Origin: Thermotogae bacterium
GTDB lineage: Bacteria; Thermotogota; Thermotogae; UBA12178
Length of the DNA stretch: 32,618 bases
Assembly (NCBI GenBank): GCA_021161835.1
Contig: JAGGZV010000006.1
Location: 1-32,618 of the forward strand
Reading direction: 5' to 3'
Part shown: positions 19,222 through 29,548 of the stretch, in pieces
How the letters are laid out: every line of letters begins with the position of its first letter
Numbering within the stretch: the first letter of the stretch is position 1
Program-made: the position numbers and the translations under genes
Notes under the pieces: generated by a model
Told to the model about the DNA's origin: nothing
The model's database searches: none
The model's input: only the letters and a program-made list of their open reading frames with translations

Positions 19222-20747
19222 TAGAGTTAAACGATGAGTTCAGGCATGCCCTGGAATTACTGGAAAACACGAATGAACATGTTTTAATAACTGGAAGAGC
19301 GGGGACAGGCAAGTCCACGCTGCTGGAATATTTCAGAAATCACACGAAGAAAAAGGTGGTTGTACTCGCACCTACAGGTGTAGCAGCTTTGAATGTTCGC
19401 GGTCAGACCATCCACTCTTTCTTCAATTTCAAAGCAGACGTAACACCCGACAGTATCAGAAAAATTGTGGATGAAGAACCCAACGTTTACTCCGCACTGG
19501 ATTCCATAATAATCGACGAAATCTCGATGGTACGTGCCGATCTCCTGGACTGTGTTGACAGGTTCCTCAGATTGAACTGTGGGAAGGACAAACCTTTCGC
19601 AGGGAAGCAGATGATATTCTTCGGCGATCTTTACCAGCTACCTCCCGTCGTCACCACATCGGAAAGCAGGATATTTTCCGAATATTACAGTACCGGATAT
19701 TTCTTTTCGGCAAAGGTCATGGATGAAATAGACCTGAAGATCGTTGAACTGGAGAAGGTGTACAGACAACACGATCCTGAATTCATAGAAATACTGGATG
19801 CCATCAGACATGGAGAGGTGAAGGAAGAACACCTTGAGAAGTTGAATAGGCGTTTTATACCCGATTTTGAACCGTCCGAAGGTGAATTCTACGTGTATCT
19901 GACCTCACGTAACGATCGCGCCAGGAAGATAAACATGGAACATCTGGAAAATTTGAAGGGAAAACTCTACATGCTGGAAGGCGAAATATCGGGAAATCTC
20001 GATGAAAAAGACTGTCCCACAGACAGGATACTGCTTTTGAAAAAAGGAGCTCAGGTCATGATGGTGAATAACGATGCCTTCGGGCGATGGGTTAATGGAA
20101 GTGTTGGGCAAGTTGTGGACATCCACCAGGAAGACGAGCTCATACTGGTGGAAATGCTGAACGGTGAAATCGTCGAGGTGACCCCTCACGAATGGAACCT
20201 TTTCAGATATCGCTATAACCCGAAGGAGAGAAGGATAACCACCGAACGGTTGGGAAGCTTCAGGCAGTATCCCATCAGACTCGCGTGGGCGATCACGATA
20301 CACAGAAGCCAGGGCAAAACCTTTGACAGGGTGGTACTGGATATAAGTGGAGGCCTGTTCGCCCCGGGACAACTTTATGTAGCACTCAGCAGGTGCAGGA
20401 GCATGAATGGACTGATCCTGAAACAGAAGATAAAAAAAGAACATGTGATGATGGACTGGAAAGCGGCTGAATACATAACTTCGTACTATTACAGGAAAAG
20501 CAATGAAAAGATGACACTGGAAGAGAAGGAAGCGATGTTGAGAAAAGCAATAGAGGAAGATAGGATGGTGGAAATAGTATACCTGAAACCAAACGGCAGA
20601 AAGAGTAGAAGAGTGATAAAACCCCTCGAAGTGGAGGTTTACGAGTACAAAAACAGGAAGTTCCTTGGAGTTGAGGCAATCTGTTTTAAAAGACAGGATA
20701 AACGTGTATTCAGACTGGATCGCATCCTGGAATTGAAGGAACTGTGA
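19218..20747 (+). CDS. PIF1/RecD-like superfamily 1 helicase with C-terminal WYL-like domain
   Basis: Walker A 'ITGRAGTGKSTLLEYF'; 'VLAPTGVAALNVRGQTIHSFF'; 'IIDEISMVRADLLDCVDRFLR'; 'FFGDLYQLPPVV'; 'RLAWAITIHRSQGKTFDRVVLDI', 'QLYVALSRCRS'. C-terminal 'MVEIVYLKPNGRKSRRVIKPLEVEVYEYKNRKFLGVEAICFKRQDKRVFRLDRILEL' is WYL-like. Confidence 0.92.
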   Translation: MIELNDEFRHALELLENTNEHVLITGRAGTGKSTLLEYFRNHTKKKVVVLAPTGVAALNVRGQTIHSFFNFKADVTPDSIRKIVDEEPNVYSALDSIIIDEISMVRADLLDCVDRFLRLNCGKDKPFAGKQMIFFGDLYQLPPVVTTSESRIFSEYYSTGYFFSAKVMDEIDLKIVELEKVYRQHDPEFIEILDAIRHGEVKEEHLEKLNRRFIPDFEPSEGEFYVYLTSRNDRARKINMEHLENLKGKLYMLEGEISGNLDEKDCPTDRILLLKKGAQVMMVNNDAFGRWVNGSVGQVVDIHQEDELILVEMLNGEIVEVTPHEWNLFRYRYNPKERRITTERLGSFRQYPIRLAWAITIHRSQGKTFDRVVLDISGGLFAPGQLYVALSRCRSMNGLILKQKIKKEHVMMDWKAAEYITSYYYRKSNEKMTLEEKEAMLRKAIEEDRMVEIVYLKPNGRKSRRVIKPLEVEVYEYKNRKFLGVEAICFKRQDKRVFRLDRILELKEL

Positions 20748-20749
20748 AC

Positions 20750-21469
20750 CTACAAACCCATGAGCTCCTCTATTTTCAATCGTATGCGTGTAGCCACATG
20801 TGGCCGTGGTGTCTCACCCATTATCTTTACCAGGGCACTCCCAACCACAACTCCATCTGCTATTTTCCAGGCTGCTCTCACCTGCTGAAGCGTAGATATA
20901 CCGAAACCGATGAAAAGGGGGACTTTCACCTTTTGCTTGACCTTCTTCATGTGTCCAACGAACGGCAGATCGTCGCGAGCCCCTGTCACACCATATCGAG
21001 AAATGTAGTATACGAAAGGAGGAGCGATCTTATTTATTCTGTCGAGTTCCTCACCTTTCGTGTTGGGGGCTACAAAAGGCACTATTGGATAGTCTATCCT
21101 GACGTTGGGTATCTCTTTAAGGGGAAGATCTGGTATGATGAGACCGCGCACACCTATCCTGTTGAACTCCCTCAGGAGTTTCTTTAAACCGTATGGGTAA
21201 TGAATTATGGGATTCAAATAGCTCATGATATAAAGCTCGTAGTTCAGTGAAAGATCTGACAGGATATATATGATTTCTTCCAGAGTGGTATTGTTATCGA
21301 GCGACTCTTTATGTGCCATTTGTATGACGGGACCATCAGCCACGGGGTCAGAGAAAGGTACACCCACCTCCACTCCCTTCACAGGAAGTGTGTTCAACAT
21401 CTCCAGAATTTCCACCGTCACTTCCATATCCGGATATCCCGCTGGAATGTACGGTATGAATCCTCTCAT
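20750..21469 (-). CDS. trpA: Tryptophan synthase alpha chain
   Basis: '[19 protein letters not shown]', '[19 protein letters not shown]', 'GLIIPDLPL', '[13 protein letters not shown]'. Confidence 0.96.
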   Translation of the reverse strand: MRGFIPYIPAGYPDMEVTVEILEMLNTLPVKGVEVGVPFSDPVADGPVIQMAHKESLDNNTTLEEIIYILSDLSLNYELYIMSYLNPIIHYPYGLKKLLREFNRIGVRGLIIPDLPLKEIPNVRIDYPIVPFVAPNTKGEELDRINKIAPPFVYYISRYGVTGARDDLPFVGHMKKVKQKVKVPLFIGFGISTLQQVRAAWKIADGVVVGSALVKIMGETPRPHVATRIRLKIEELMGL

Positions 21470-22644
21470 GTTATCTTCCTCCGTACATATGGATGATTGA
21501 GCACGCTTTCGAGATCCTTATCACCGCGTCCCGACAGATTCACCACCACCACTTTCTCATCCATGCCGAGTTTCAGCTTCTTTATGTAAGCAACGGCATG
21601 CGCGCTTTCCAGCGCCGGTATTATGCCCTCAAGCTGCGATAATTCCAGAAAAGCTTCGAGTGCTTCGGTATCTTTTATGGAAACATACTTCACCTTTCCT
21701 GTTTTCTTCCAGTATGCGTGTTCCGGTCCCACTCCAGGATAGTCGAGCCCCGCCGACACTGAATGCGTGGTTCTTATCTGTCCCCAATCATTCTGAAGAA
21801 TGTATGTCTTGCTTCCATGGAGATATCCAACTCTACCTCTCAGAAGGGAAGCGGCGTGTCTGCCGGTTTTCAAACCCTCACCGGCTGCTTCCACACCTAT
21901 GAGCTGTACACCTTCTTCATCCACGAACGGATAGAACATACCGGCGGCGTTGCTTCCTCCACCAACACACGCCAGGATATAGTCGGGCAATCGTCCCTCC
22001 TTTTCCATTATTTGCTCTTTCGTTTCCTCACCGATGATCTTCTGAAAATTTCTGACGATGAGAGGATAAGGATGGGGACCCACCACGGAACCGATAACGT
22101 AATAGGTCGTTCTCAGATTCGTTATCCAGTCCCGCAATGCTTCGTTTATGGCATCTTTCAAAGTTCTGCTTCCCGTGGATACTGGCACAACTTCTGCTCC
22201 CAGCAATTTCATCCTTTCCACGTTGGGTTTCTGCCTCTCCATATCTTCTTCACCCATATAAACCACACACTCCAGACCAAAAAGAGCTGCAGCCGTGGCT
22301 GTGGCAACCCCGTGCTGACCGGCACCAGTCTCGGCTATAACCCTTTTCTTACCCATCCTCGTTGCCAGCAACAGCTGTCCTACAACGTTGTTGATCTTGT
22401 GAGCACCCGTGTGTAACAGATCCTCCCGTTTGAGGTATATCCTTGCTTTGTAACGCTCACTCAAATTGTGGGCGTAATACAGAGGTGTGGGACGACCAGC
22501 ATAATCGCTGAGAAGCTCGTTGAATTCCCGCCAGAAGCTTTCATCCTTCGAGATTTTTTCGTAGGCTCTTTCCAGCTCCTCCAGTGCGGGCATCAATATT
22601 TCGGGTACATACTGTCCTCCGAATTCTCCGAAGTATCCTTTCAC
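21466..22644 (-). CDS. trpB: Tryptophan synthase beta chain
   Basis: '[23 protein letters not shown]', '[19 protein letters not shown]' (PLP lysine), '[19 protein letters not shown]', '[12 protein letters not shown]'. Start GTG 22644 in a GTGA overlap with the trpF stop, GGGGTGAGG upstream. Confidence 0.95.
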   Translation of the reverse strand: MKGYFGEFGGQYVPEILMPALEELERAYEKISKDESFWREFNELLSDYAGRPTPLYYAHNLSERYKARIYLKREDLLHTGAHKINNVVGQLLLATRMGKKRVIAETGAGQHGVATATAAALFGLECVVYMGEEDMERQKPNVERMKLLGAEVVPVSTGSRTLKDAINEALRDWITNLRTTYYVIGSVVGPHPYPLIVRNFQKIIGEETKEQIMEKEGRLPDYILACVGGGSNAAGMFYPFVDEEGVQLIGVEAAGEGLKTGRHAASLLRGRVGYLHGSKTYILQNDWGQIRTTHSVSAGLDYPGVGPEHAYWKKTGKVKYVSIKDTEALEAFLELSQLEGIIPALESAHAVAYIKKLKLGMDEKVVVVNLSGRGDKDLESVLNHPYVRRKIT

Positions 22645-23267
22645 AACCTCACCCCTTCTTTCGCACATCTTATGAAAGCCTCGACCTTGCACTTATCTTT
22701 CTTCCCTGGCGAGCTTTCCACTCCTGTGGAAACGTCCACGGCATAAGGTGAAAGCATCCTTATGGCTTCTCCTACGTTGGCAGGGGTCAATCCACCTGAT
22801 AGAACGAAGTACCTCAGTTTTTCCCTGTATCTGCACAAAATCCTCCAATCGAAGGTCATGCCACTTCCACCGTATTGAGAAGAACGAGTGTCGAACAGCG
22901 GCAGGATGTTCGTATATTTGAAACTCGCTTCCACGTCTTCTTCTTTGGATACCCTGAAAGCTTTTATGACCTTTACGTGTTCCGCCAGTCGGGCACAGAA
23001 CTCGGGTGATTCATCGCCATGAAGTTGAACTGCATCTAACCCTACCATATTCACGATTCTCAGAATATTCTCCTCTTTCTCATTGACGAAAACACCCACC
23101 TTGCAAACCAAAGGAGGTACAGCCCGGGATATATCACCGGCCAATCCCGGTTCGATGTAACGCCTACTTTCCCTGAAAAAGACGAAACCCAATGCATCCG
23201 CCCCCTCTTCCACCACCATGATGGCATCATCTAAATTGGTTATTCCACATATCTTCACTCTGACCAT
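22641..23267 (-). CDS. trpF: Phosphoribosylanthranilate isomerase
   Basis: '[37 protein letters not shown]', '[12 protein letters not shown]', '[10 protein letters not shown]', '[15 protein letters not shown]'. ATG 23267 preferred over 23291 (GGGAGATG upstream). Confidence 0.95.
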   Translation of the reverse strand: MVRVKICGITNLDDAIMVVEEGADALGFVFFRESRRYIEPGLAGDISRAVPPLVCKVGVFVNEKEENILRIVNMVGLDAVQLHGDESPEFCARLAEHVKVIKAFRVSKEEDVEASFKYTNILPLFDTRSSQYGGSGMTFDWRILCRYREKLRYFVLSGGLTPANVGEAIRMLSPYAVDVSTGVESSPGKKDKCKVEAFIRCAKEGVRL

Positions 23268-24019
23268 CGTTTCATCTCCCTGAGAAACCACTCCGGATCG
23301 CGAGAACGCATTATCGCCGTTCCCACGAGCACACCATGCACCTTGCCCTTCAGGTTTTTGATCTCTTCCGGTGTTTTTATCCCACTCTCCGCTATGACCG
23401 CCATCTCCCCGGGTACGTATGGCAGAATATCGTCCACAACCTTCCTGTTTATGGTAAAATCCTCAAGATTTCTTGTGTTGATACCAACGATACGTGGTTC
23501 AACGATTCTTAGCAACCTCTCCATTTCTTCCACCGAATGCACCTCGAATATCACATCCATTCCCAGCGAATCGGCGGTTTCATACAACTCACGTATCTTT
23601 CCATCGTCAAGCATGCGCACAATGATGAGTCCAACACTCGCACCATAATGAGCTGCCCTGAAGATCTGCACAGGGTGTATATAAAAATCCTTCGCGAGTA
23701 TAGGTAGAGAAGTCAGTTTTCGCGCTTTCGAAACGAATTCCATGCAGCCTCTGAAGAACTTCTCATCCGTCAGGATACTTATCGCATCCGCATACCGCGC
23801 ATACAATTTGACGTATTCTTCCAGATCAGCATCCTCGTTTATAACGCCCATAGATGGTGAAGCACGTTTGAATTCAGCCAGCAACTTTAGATTTTTGCCC
23901 TCTTTCAGAATTCTCCAGAGGGGATACGGAGGATCCAGTACTTCGCAGGCGTAACTCTCAGTTATATACTTTCTTATTTCCCGTTTTTTGTGTTCAACTA
24001 TCGTGTCCAGGATGCTGAT
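23255..24019 (-). CDS. trpC: Indole-3-glycerol phosphate synthase; start codon unresolved
   Basis: 'LLAEFKRASPSMGVI', 'AISILTDEKFFRG', 'PILAKDFYIHPVQI', 'VGINTRNLEDF', 'VIAESGIKTPEEI', 'GVLVGTAIMRS'. The track start (TTG 23884) omits the in-frame conserved N-terminus '[45 protein letters not shown]', which runs to about 24019. Confidence 0.85.
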   Translation of the reverse strand: MSILDTIVEHKKREIRKYITESYACEVLDPPYPLWRILKEGKNLKLLAEFKRASPSMGVINEDADLEEYVKLYARYADAISILTDEKFFRGCMEFVSKARKLTSLPILAKDFYIHPVQIFRAAHYGASVGLIIVRMLDDGKIRELYETADSLGMDVIFEVHSVEEMERLLRIVEPRIVGINTRNLEDFTINRKVVDDILPYVPGEMAVIAESGIKTPEEIKNLKGKVHGVLVGTAIMRSRDPEWFLREMKRWSE

Positions 24020-25652
24020 AGGCCATTACCTCCTCCAGTTTGTGAAGAGCCTTCTTACTCATCATGAGATCCAGCGCCTTTTCAACACCATCCTTTATAC
24101 TGCTGGTATCACCAACTATCCAGAAAAGCATACCCGCGTTCAGCGCAACCGTTTCCACCCGCGCCCTGCTGGTACGGGCCGCCAGAACCTCACGTAATTC
24201 CTGGAAAGCTCCCAGCGGATCGTCCCGACCCTTCAATTCCTCGGGATCACCTCGATGCAATCCAAGAGCTTCGACATCCAATTGCAATGAAGAGATATCG
24301 TCACGCGTCACCACCAGCACCATGTTTTCCCCACAAGTTGTGAGTTCGTCCGTGAATCCTCCAGAAACCACGGCAGATCTGCTGGTTCCAAGCGTTTGCA
24401 GTACCTTCCCCAACCTGTGAGCGTATTTGAAATCGAAGACTCCAAGAATTTGATATTTCACACGTGCGGGATTCGTAACCGGCCCGAGCAGGTTGAATGC
24501 GGTTCTGACCTTCAACTGTTTTCGAGCCGGCATCACATATTTCATGGCGGGGTGCAAAAGCGGAGCGAAAAGAAAGGTGAAACCCGTGTTCTTTAACTCC
24601 TCTTCCATCTCAGATGGCTTTTTCTGCAGTCTGTATCCACCCGCTTCCAGCACATCCGCACTTCCCACCTTACTGGAAACCGATCTATTACCATGCTTTG
24701 CCACGGGCACTCCTCCTGCACTGACCACAAACGCGGTGGCGGTGGAAATGTTGAAGGTCCCGGCGCCATCCCCACCGGTACCGCAGGTATCCACTGTTAT
24801 CGGTGAAAAGGTATTTATCCTTACAGATTTTTCCTGCATCACCTTCGCCATACCACTGAGTTCCTCGCCGGTTTCACCCTTCATTCTCATGGCAACCAGA
24901 AAACCCGCTATCTGTGCATCGGTAGCCGCACCCGACATGATCTCTTCCATCACTCTCAACGTTTCCTCATAGCTCAAATCGTGCCCTTCAAGTACCCGCC
25001 CTGTACACTCCGTTATGCTCTTTTCCCCTATCACCGATTTCTCACCCTTTCCCATTTCCTCAGACTTTCCAATGCCTACACTCAAGAAGTTCTTCAGTAG
25101 CTTTTTTCCTTCATCGGTCAGGATGGATTCGGGATGGAACTGTACACCGAATACCGGATATTTAACATGCTGTATGGCCATGATCTCATCGTCTTCCTCG
25201 CTGCGTGCCGTTATCACCAGCTCCTCAGGAAGAGAAGCCTCGTCCACAACAAGCGAATGATATCTCGTAGCGATCATCGGGTTGGAAAGATCCTCGAAAA
25301 TCCCTGTACCCACATGATGAATCCTGGAAGTTTTTCCATGAAGTACCCTTTTTGCGTGTACAACTTTACCTCCAAATGCCACGGCTATAGCCTGGTGACC
25401 CAGACACACTCCCAGGATGGGAGTGGATTTTCCCAGAGTCCTGACCACTTCCACAGACACACCCGCCTTCTCCGGACGACCGGGTCCAGGGGAGATTATC
25501 ACGTGTGTGGGCGAAAGACGACGCAGCTTGCTTACAGATACCTTATCGTTCCTGTAAACCACTATATCCGCTTCCGGTTCCAGTTCCCCGATGTACTGCA
25601 CAAGGTTGTACACGAACGAATCGTAATTGTCGATCACCAGTATTTTCTTCAC
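23994..25652 (-). CDS. trpGD: Anthranilate synthase component II / anthranilate phosphoribosyltransferase fusion
   Basis: GATase '[24 protein letters not shown]', '[15 protein letters not shown]', 'QFHPESILT'; TrpD '[54 protein letters not shown]'. Confidence 0.96.
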   Translation of the reverse strand: MKKILVIDNYDSFVYNLVQYIGELEPEADIVVYRNDKVSVSKLRRLSPTHVIISPGPGRPEKAGVSVEVVRTLGKSTPILGVCLGHQAIAVAFGGKVVHAKRVLHGKTSRIHHVGTGIFEDLSNPMIATRYHSLVVDEASLPEELVITARSEEDDEIMAIQHVKYPVFGVQFHPESILTDEGKKLLKNFLSVGIGKSEEMGKGEKSVIGEKSITECTGRVLEGHDLSYEETLRVMEEIMSGAATDAQIAGFLVAMRMKGETGEELSGMAKVMQEKSVRINTFSPITVDTCGTGGDGAGTFNISTATAFVVSAGGVPVAKHGNRSVSSKVGSADVLEAGGYRLQKKPSEMEEELKNTGFTFLFAPLLHPAMKYVMPARKQLKVRTAFNLLGPVTNPARVKYQILGVFDFKYAHRLGKVLQTLGTSRSAVVSGGFTDELTTCGENMVLVVTRDDISSLQLDVEALGLHRGDPEELKGRDDPLGAFQELREVLAARTSRARVETVALNAGMLFWIVGDTSSIKDGVEKALDLMMSKKALHKLEEVMAYQHPGHDS

Positions 25653-27025
25653 AGGAATCCCCCCTGAATTCTTTGCGCTATTTCAAGACTTTTGAACAAT
25701 GCGTTCAGCTTATTCAGGGTCTCCTTGTATTCCCTCTCAGGTATCGAGTCGTAAACTATGCCCGCTCCCGCCTGAAGCCACCCTTCCTCACCTTTGAACA
25801 GAAAAGAACGAATCGTGATGGCAGAATCCATGTTCACGTCTCCATCCTCATCAGGATAGGAAAAATATCCGACGGCTCCTGCATATGGACCACGTGGTGA
25901 AACTTCCAGCTCCTCTATTATTTCCATGGCACGCACTTTCGGTGCACCCGTAACGGTACCGGCAGGGAAGGTGGACTCGAACACATCCACGGCTGTCTTA
26001 TCGTCCCTGACCGTGCCCGAAACCTGCGAGACAATATGCATAACATGCGAATATCTTTCTATTACCATCTGTTCATCCACCTTCACCGAACCGTTCACAC
26101 AGACTTTCCCCAGATCGTTGCGCCCAAGATCCAGCAACATCACATGCTCGGCGAGCTCCTTCTCGTCGTTCAGGAGTTCCTTTTCCAGTGCCAGATCCTC
26201 ATCCACCGTACTCCCACGTCGTCTTGTTCCTGCTATAGGTTTCAGCATGGCTCTCTTCTTCACCAGTTTCACCATGGTTTCGGGCGAAGAACCCAATATG
26301 GTGATATCTCCCAGCTTCAGATAAAACATATAAGGAGAAGGATTTATCATCCTCAGAGCCCTGTATATGGAAAACGGATGCAGGGTGGTTTTAAAGTGGA
26401 AACACTGGGACAGTACCACCTGAAAGATATCTCCTTCCATGATGTACATTTTCGCCTTTTCCACAGCCCTGTAAAACTCTTCTTTTCGAAAGTTTGATAC
26501 GGGTTTGGTGACAAAAGGTGTGGTCTCGAATTTTGGAGATAAGGGTTCCAGAAAAACCTTTGCGATCTCTTCAGGTGTTTCGCTTATTATGTATATGTGA
26601 TTCTTCAAGTGGTCGAATATAACCATGTGTTCGGGTATAACAAAACGAAAGGTAGGAAATTGAGAAACCCTGACATCGATTCCCTCTATATACCTTATGT
26701 AATCATAGCCAACGTATCCCACAGCTCCACCTTTGAAAGGCGGAAGATCGTCATCCTCGACTCGCACCCTGTGATTTTTCAGCCACGGTATTATGGCATT
26801 CAACGGTGTACCATGATACTTGACAGAATTGTTCATCACCTTCAACTTTCCCTCGGGTGTGAGGGTCAACATATCGCGCGCACCTATACCGATGAAAGAG
26901 TGTCGTCCGAAGGCTGTACCGTGCTCAACGCTTTCCAGGAGAAAAGAGAACTCTTCATCGAGGGCGAGTTTCATGAAGGTGGAAACGGGAGTTTCCAGAT
27001 CAGAATGCAGTTTCAATATATGCAC
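25649..27025 (-). CDS. trpE: Anthranilate synthase component I
   Basis: '[12 protein letters not shown]', '[25 protein letters not shown]', 'PIAGTRRRG', '[11 protein letters not shown]', '[22 protein letters not shown]'. Confidence 0.96.
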   Translation of the reverse strand: MHILKLHSDLETPVSTFMKLALDEEFSFLLESVEHGTAFGRHSFIGIGARDMLTLTPEGKLKVMNNSVKYHGTPLNAIIPWLKNHRVRVEDDDLPPFKGGAVGYVGYDYIRYIEGIDVRVSQFPTFRFVIPEHMVIFDHLKNHIYIISETPEEIAKVFLEPLSPKFETTPFVTKPVSNFRKEEFYRAVEKAKMYIMEGDIFQVVLSQCFHFKTTLHPFSIYRALRMINPSPYMFYLKLGDITILGSSPETMVKLVKKRAMLKPIAGTRRRGSTVDEDLALEKELLNDEKELAEHVMLLDLGRNDLGKVCVNGSVKVDEQMVIERYSHVMHIVSQVSGTVRDDKTAVDVFESTFPAGTVTGAPKVRAMEIIEELEVSPRGPYAGAVGYFSYPDEDGDVNMDSAITIRSFLFKGEEGWLQAGAGIVYDSIPEREYKETLNKLNALFKSLEIAQRIQGGFL

Positions 27026-27069
27026 TTATCCCCCCTCCTTCTCGATATAGACGCCTTTCGATTTCGACA

Positions 27070-27078
27070 ATTATAACA
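27070..27078 (-). promoter_or_regulatory. Candidate extended -10 promoter for trpE (TGT-TATAAT)
   Basis: Minus strand TGTTATAAT in the 59-nt gap between the GXGXG gene and trpE; weak or no -35. Confidence 0.5.
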
Positions 27079-27084
27079 CCCCCT

Positions 27085-27825
27085 TCAATAAGCATACAGT
27101 CGTCCGTATGGACGGTGTGTGTAAGGTTTCAACTTCACAAATTCTTTTTTCAGTATCTCATCCAGAGAAAAACCGAAATCATCGCAGAACTCCGATAAAT
27201 AAGGTATTATCCTGTTCGAATCTTCATCAGTTACTCTGTGTATCTTCACCTCTTTACCAAGCTGATGTTCTGCTACCGTACCCCTGATGTAAAGTTCTCC
27301 ACCATGCATTCCCGTTCCAACGAAATTGCCCACGACATTGCCACTTTCATCCGTTTCCAACCCCAGAACTATCAACAGTCCCCCGGCCATATACTCCGCC
27401 AGAAAATCCCTGACGAATCCTCCTATTATCACAACAGGAAAGTTGTTCTTGTACGATTTCATGTGGATACCAACACGATAACCGGCGTTGCCTTTAACGT
27501 ATATACGACCCCCACGCATGGAATGTCCCGTTATATCACCGGAATCACCATGTATGATCACCTTACCACGGTTCATGGTGTTGGCCGTTCCATCTTGCGC
27601 ATTGGAGCGCACTATTATAGTGGCTCCGTCCATGAAGGCTGCAAGATCATTACCTGGAGTACCGACTATCTCTATCTTTATATCGTTACCTCTCAACCCG
27701 CATCCTATATATCTCTGGCCGCACACATTGTCCAGGATGATCTCCTTTTCTCCCTCATCTACCAGCTTTCTTATGGTTTCGTTCAATTCTTTGTAATGCA
27801 GTCCGCTGGCGTCTATTCTAACCAT
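27085..27825 (-). CDS. Glutamate synthase GXGXG (C-terminal) domain protein
   Basis: 'GQRYIGCGLRGNDIKIEIVGTPGNDLAAFMDGATIIVRSNAQDGTANTMNRGKVIIHGDSGDITGHSMRGGRIYVKGNAGYRVG' beta-helix repeats with GxxGxxxG-type motifs. Confidence 0.9.
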   Translation of the reverse strand: MVRIDASGLHYKELNETIRKLVDEGEKEIILDNVCGQRYIGCGLRGNDIKIEIVGTPGNDLAAFMDGATIIVRSNAQDGTANTMNRGKVIIHGDSGDITGHSMRGGRIYVKGNAGYRVGIHMKSYKNNFPVVIIGGFVRDFLAEYMAGGLLIVLGLETDESGNVVGNFVGTGMHGGELYIRGTVAEHQLGKEVKIHRVTDEDSNRIIPYLSEFCDDFGFSLDEILKKEFVKLKPYTHRPYGRLYAY

Positions 27826-29099
27826 ACTTTCAATTCCCCCTCTATGAGTTTCTTCCTGTATTCCTTGGGTAGATATATCAACCCAAAACCTTCATCAAGC
27901 AATGCATCCTTGAAGGTGGATACGTCCACACCGTGTGTTATGAGGCCCGTGTATATGCCCGCCCTGTCTATGTCTCCAACGAACACCGCTCCTATGAGCT
28001 TGTTGTTCTTTATCACGAGTTTCTTGTAGACACTGGAGGAAGGATCCTCGTATTTCAAAATCTCCACATCGTCTCCTTCAACATTTGTGCAACCCACGGA
28101 AATCGTGGGGATGCCAGCCAGCTCCACGGAATTCATGGGTATACCACCCTGATACCTAACTTCCCTGCCTGCCATGTTGTACCCTGCCACTTTCCCCTGT
28201 GCACTGGCTATGGGCCATATCGCTATGGTACGCCATTCACCCGTGGATTCATCCAGAACCTCTGTGCAATCTCCTGCAGCATAGATATTGGATATGGACG
28301 TTCTCATACGATCATCCACCATGATTCCACGCCTGCCAAGCCGCACTCCAGAATCGCGCAAAAATCCTACATTCGGCGTAACTCCTATCGCCACCACGAG
28401 CAAGCGGGTTTTTATCTCCTTTCCACTTTTCAAAATCACTCTGCTGATCCTTTTGCCTCCCTTTACCTGCACCACGGTATCGTTCGTATGTACTTCACAT
28501 CCTTCCCTTTCGAGAGCACGTGTTATTATTTCCGAGGCTTTTTTATCGAACGTTGCAGCAAGTATCCTATCAGCGAGTTCCACTATATGCACCTTTATAC
28601 CGAGCTCCATCAGAGCTTCCGTGGTTTTCAACCCTATCAATCCTCCACCGAGTACCACCGCTTCGTGTACACCGTTTCTCTCTATGTACTCCGCCATATC
28701 CTTTTCATCGCACCATCTCGTGAAGGTGAACACTCCTTCCTTTTCAAGGCCTTCTATCGGGGGCTTGAAAGGCGCCCCACCTGTCGCTATCAAGAGTCTG
28801 TCGTAAGACAAACTCTCGCCGTTTTTGAGATACACCATGTTGCTATCGGTGTCCACCCTGACAACTTCGGCTCCGGTACGAACCTCCACCCTGTGCTCAT
28901 CGAAAAATTCGCGTGTTCTGTACAACATGTTCTTTTCCTGCACTTTCTTACCCAGGAGATAGGTTATCAATGGTTTGGAATAGGCGGGGACATCCTCCAT
29001 GGTGAGAAGCGCTATCTCACCTTCAACATCCACTTCTCTTATGGCCTCCACTGCGGCGAGTCCCGCTGGACCCGCACCGATTATCACGTACCTCATCAT
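27813..29099 (-). CDS. FAD/NAD(P)-dependent oxidoreductase (glutamate synthase associated)
   Basis: 'YVIIGAGPAGLAAVEAIREVD', 'AVVLGGGLIGLKTTEALMELGIKVHIVE', 'NIYAAGDCTEV'. Confidence 0.92.
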   Translation of the reverse strand: MMRYVIIGAGPAGLAAVEAIREVDVEGEIALLTMEDVPAYSKPLITYLLGKKVQEKNMLYRTREFFDEHRVEVRTGAEVVRVDTDSNMVYLKNGESLSYDRLLIATGGAPFKPPIEGLEKEGVFTFTRWCDEKDMAEYIERNGVHEAVVLGGGLIGLKTTEALMELGIKVHIVELADRILAATFDKKASEIITRALEREGCEVHTNDTVVQVKGGKRISRVILKSGKEIKTRLLVVAIGVTPNVGFLRDSGVRLGRRGIMVDDRMRTSISNIYAAGDCTEVLDESTGEWRTIAIWPIASAQGKVAGYNMAGREVRYQGGIPMNSVELAGIPTISVGCTNVEGDDVEILKYEDPSSSVYKKLVIKNNKLIGAVFVGDIDRAGIYTGLITHGVDVSTFKDALLDEGFGLIYLPKEYRKKLIEGELKVWLE

Positions 29100-29542
29100 T
29101 CGCTCACCTCAACCAGAACCAGCGCTTCGTTGGGGCAATTTTCCACACAAGCCGGTATTTCCCTATCGACACAGAGGTCACATTTGGATGCCACTTTCTT
29201 TTCCACCGTTCCACGTTGTATGGCACCGAAAGGACAGACCATTATGCACATCCAGCATCCAACACACTTTTCATGGTCCACATGAACCGCATTGGTGTCG
29301 GGATCTCTGTGCATCGCTCCTGTAATGCATGCCTGTATACACGGCGCATCCTCACAGTGTCTGCATTGAATGGCAAAAGTGGTGTACTCCTTCTCCTCCA
29401 CTATGACACTGGGAACGGGTTGCGGGACCTCGTACCTGAAAACTTTGATTATGTTTTTGGATTTCGAGTGTGCGGTTATACAATGTATCTCACACAGTCT
29501 GCAACCCATGCAATATTCTTCCTTTATGAGTATCCTCTTCAC
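29096..29542 (-). CDS. Polyferredoxin-like 4Fe-4S electron transfer subunit
   Basis: 'CMGCRLCEIHC', 'CRHCEDAPCIQAC', 'CVGCWMCIMVCPFGAI', 'CDLC...CVENCPNEAL'. Confidence 0.92.
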   Translation of the reverse strand: MKRILIKEEYCMGCRLCEIHCITAHSKSKNIIKVFRYEVPQPVPSVIVEEKEYTTFAIQCRHCEDAPCIQACITGAMHRDPDTNAVHVDHEKCVGCWMCIMVCPFGAIQRGTVEKKVASKCDLCVDREIPACVENCPNEALVLVEVSE

Positions 29543-29548
29543 ACAACA

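Noticed and set aside
27933-29285. 450-aa plus-strand ORF opposite the NAD(P) oxidoreductase and ferredoxin genes
   Set aside because: Antisense to two well-supported genes; low-complexity His/Tyr/Phe-rich translation with no recognisable domain; typical shadow ORF.
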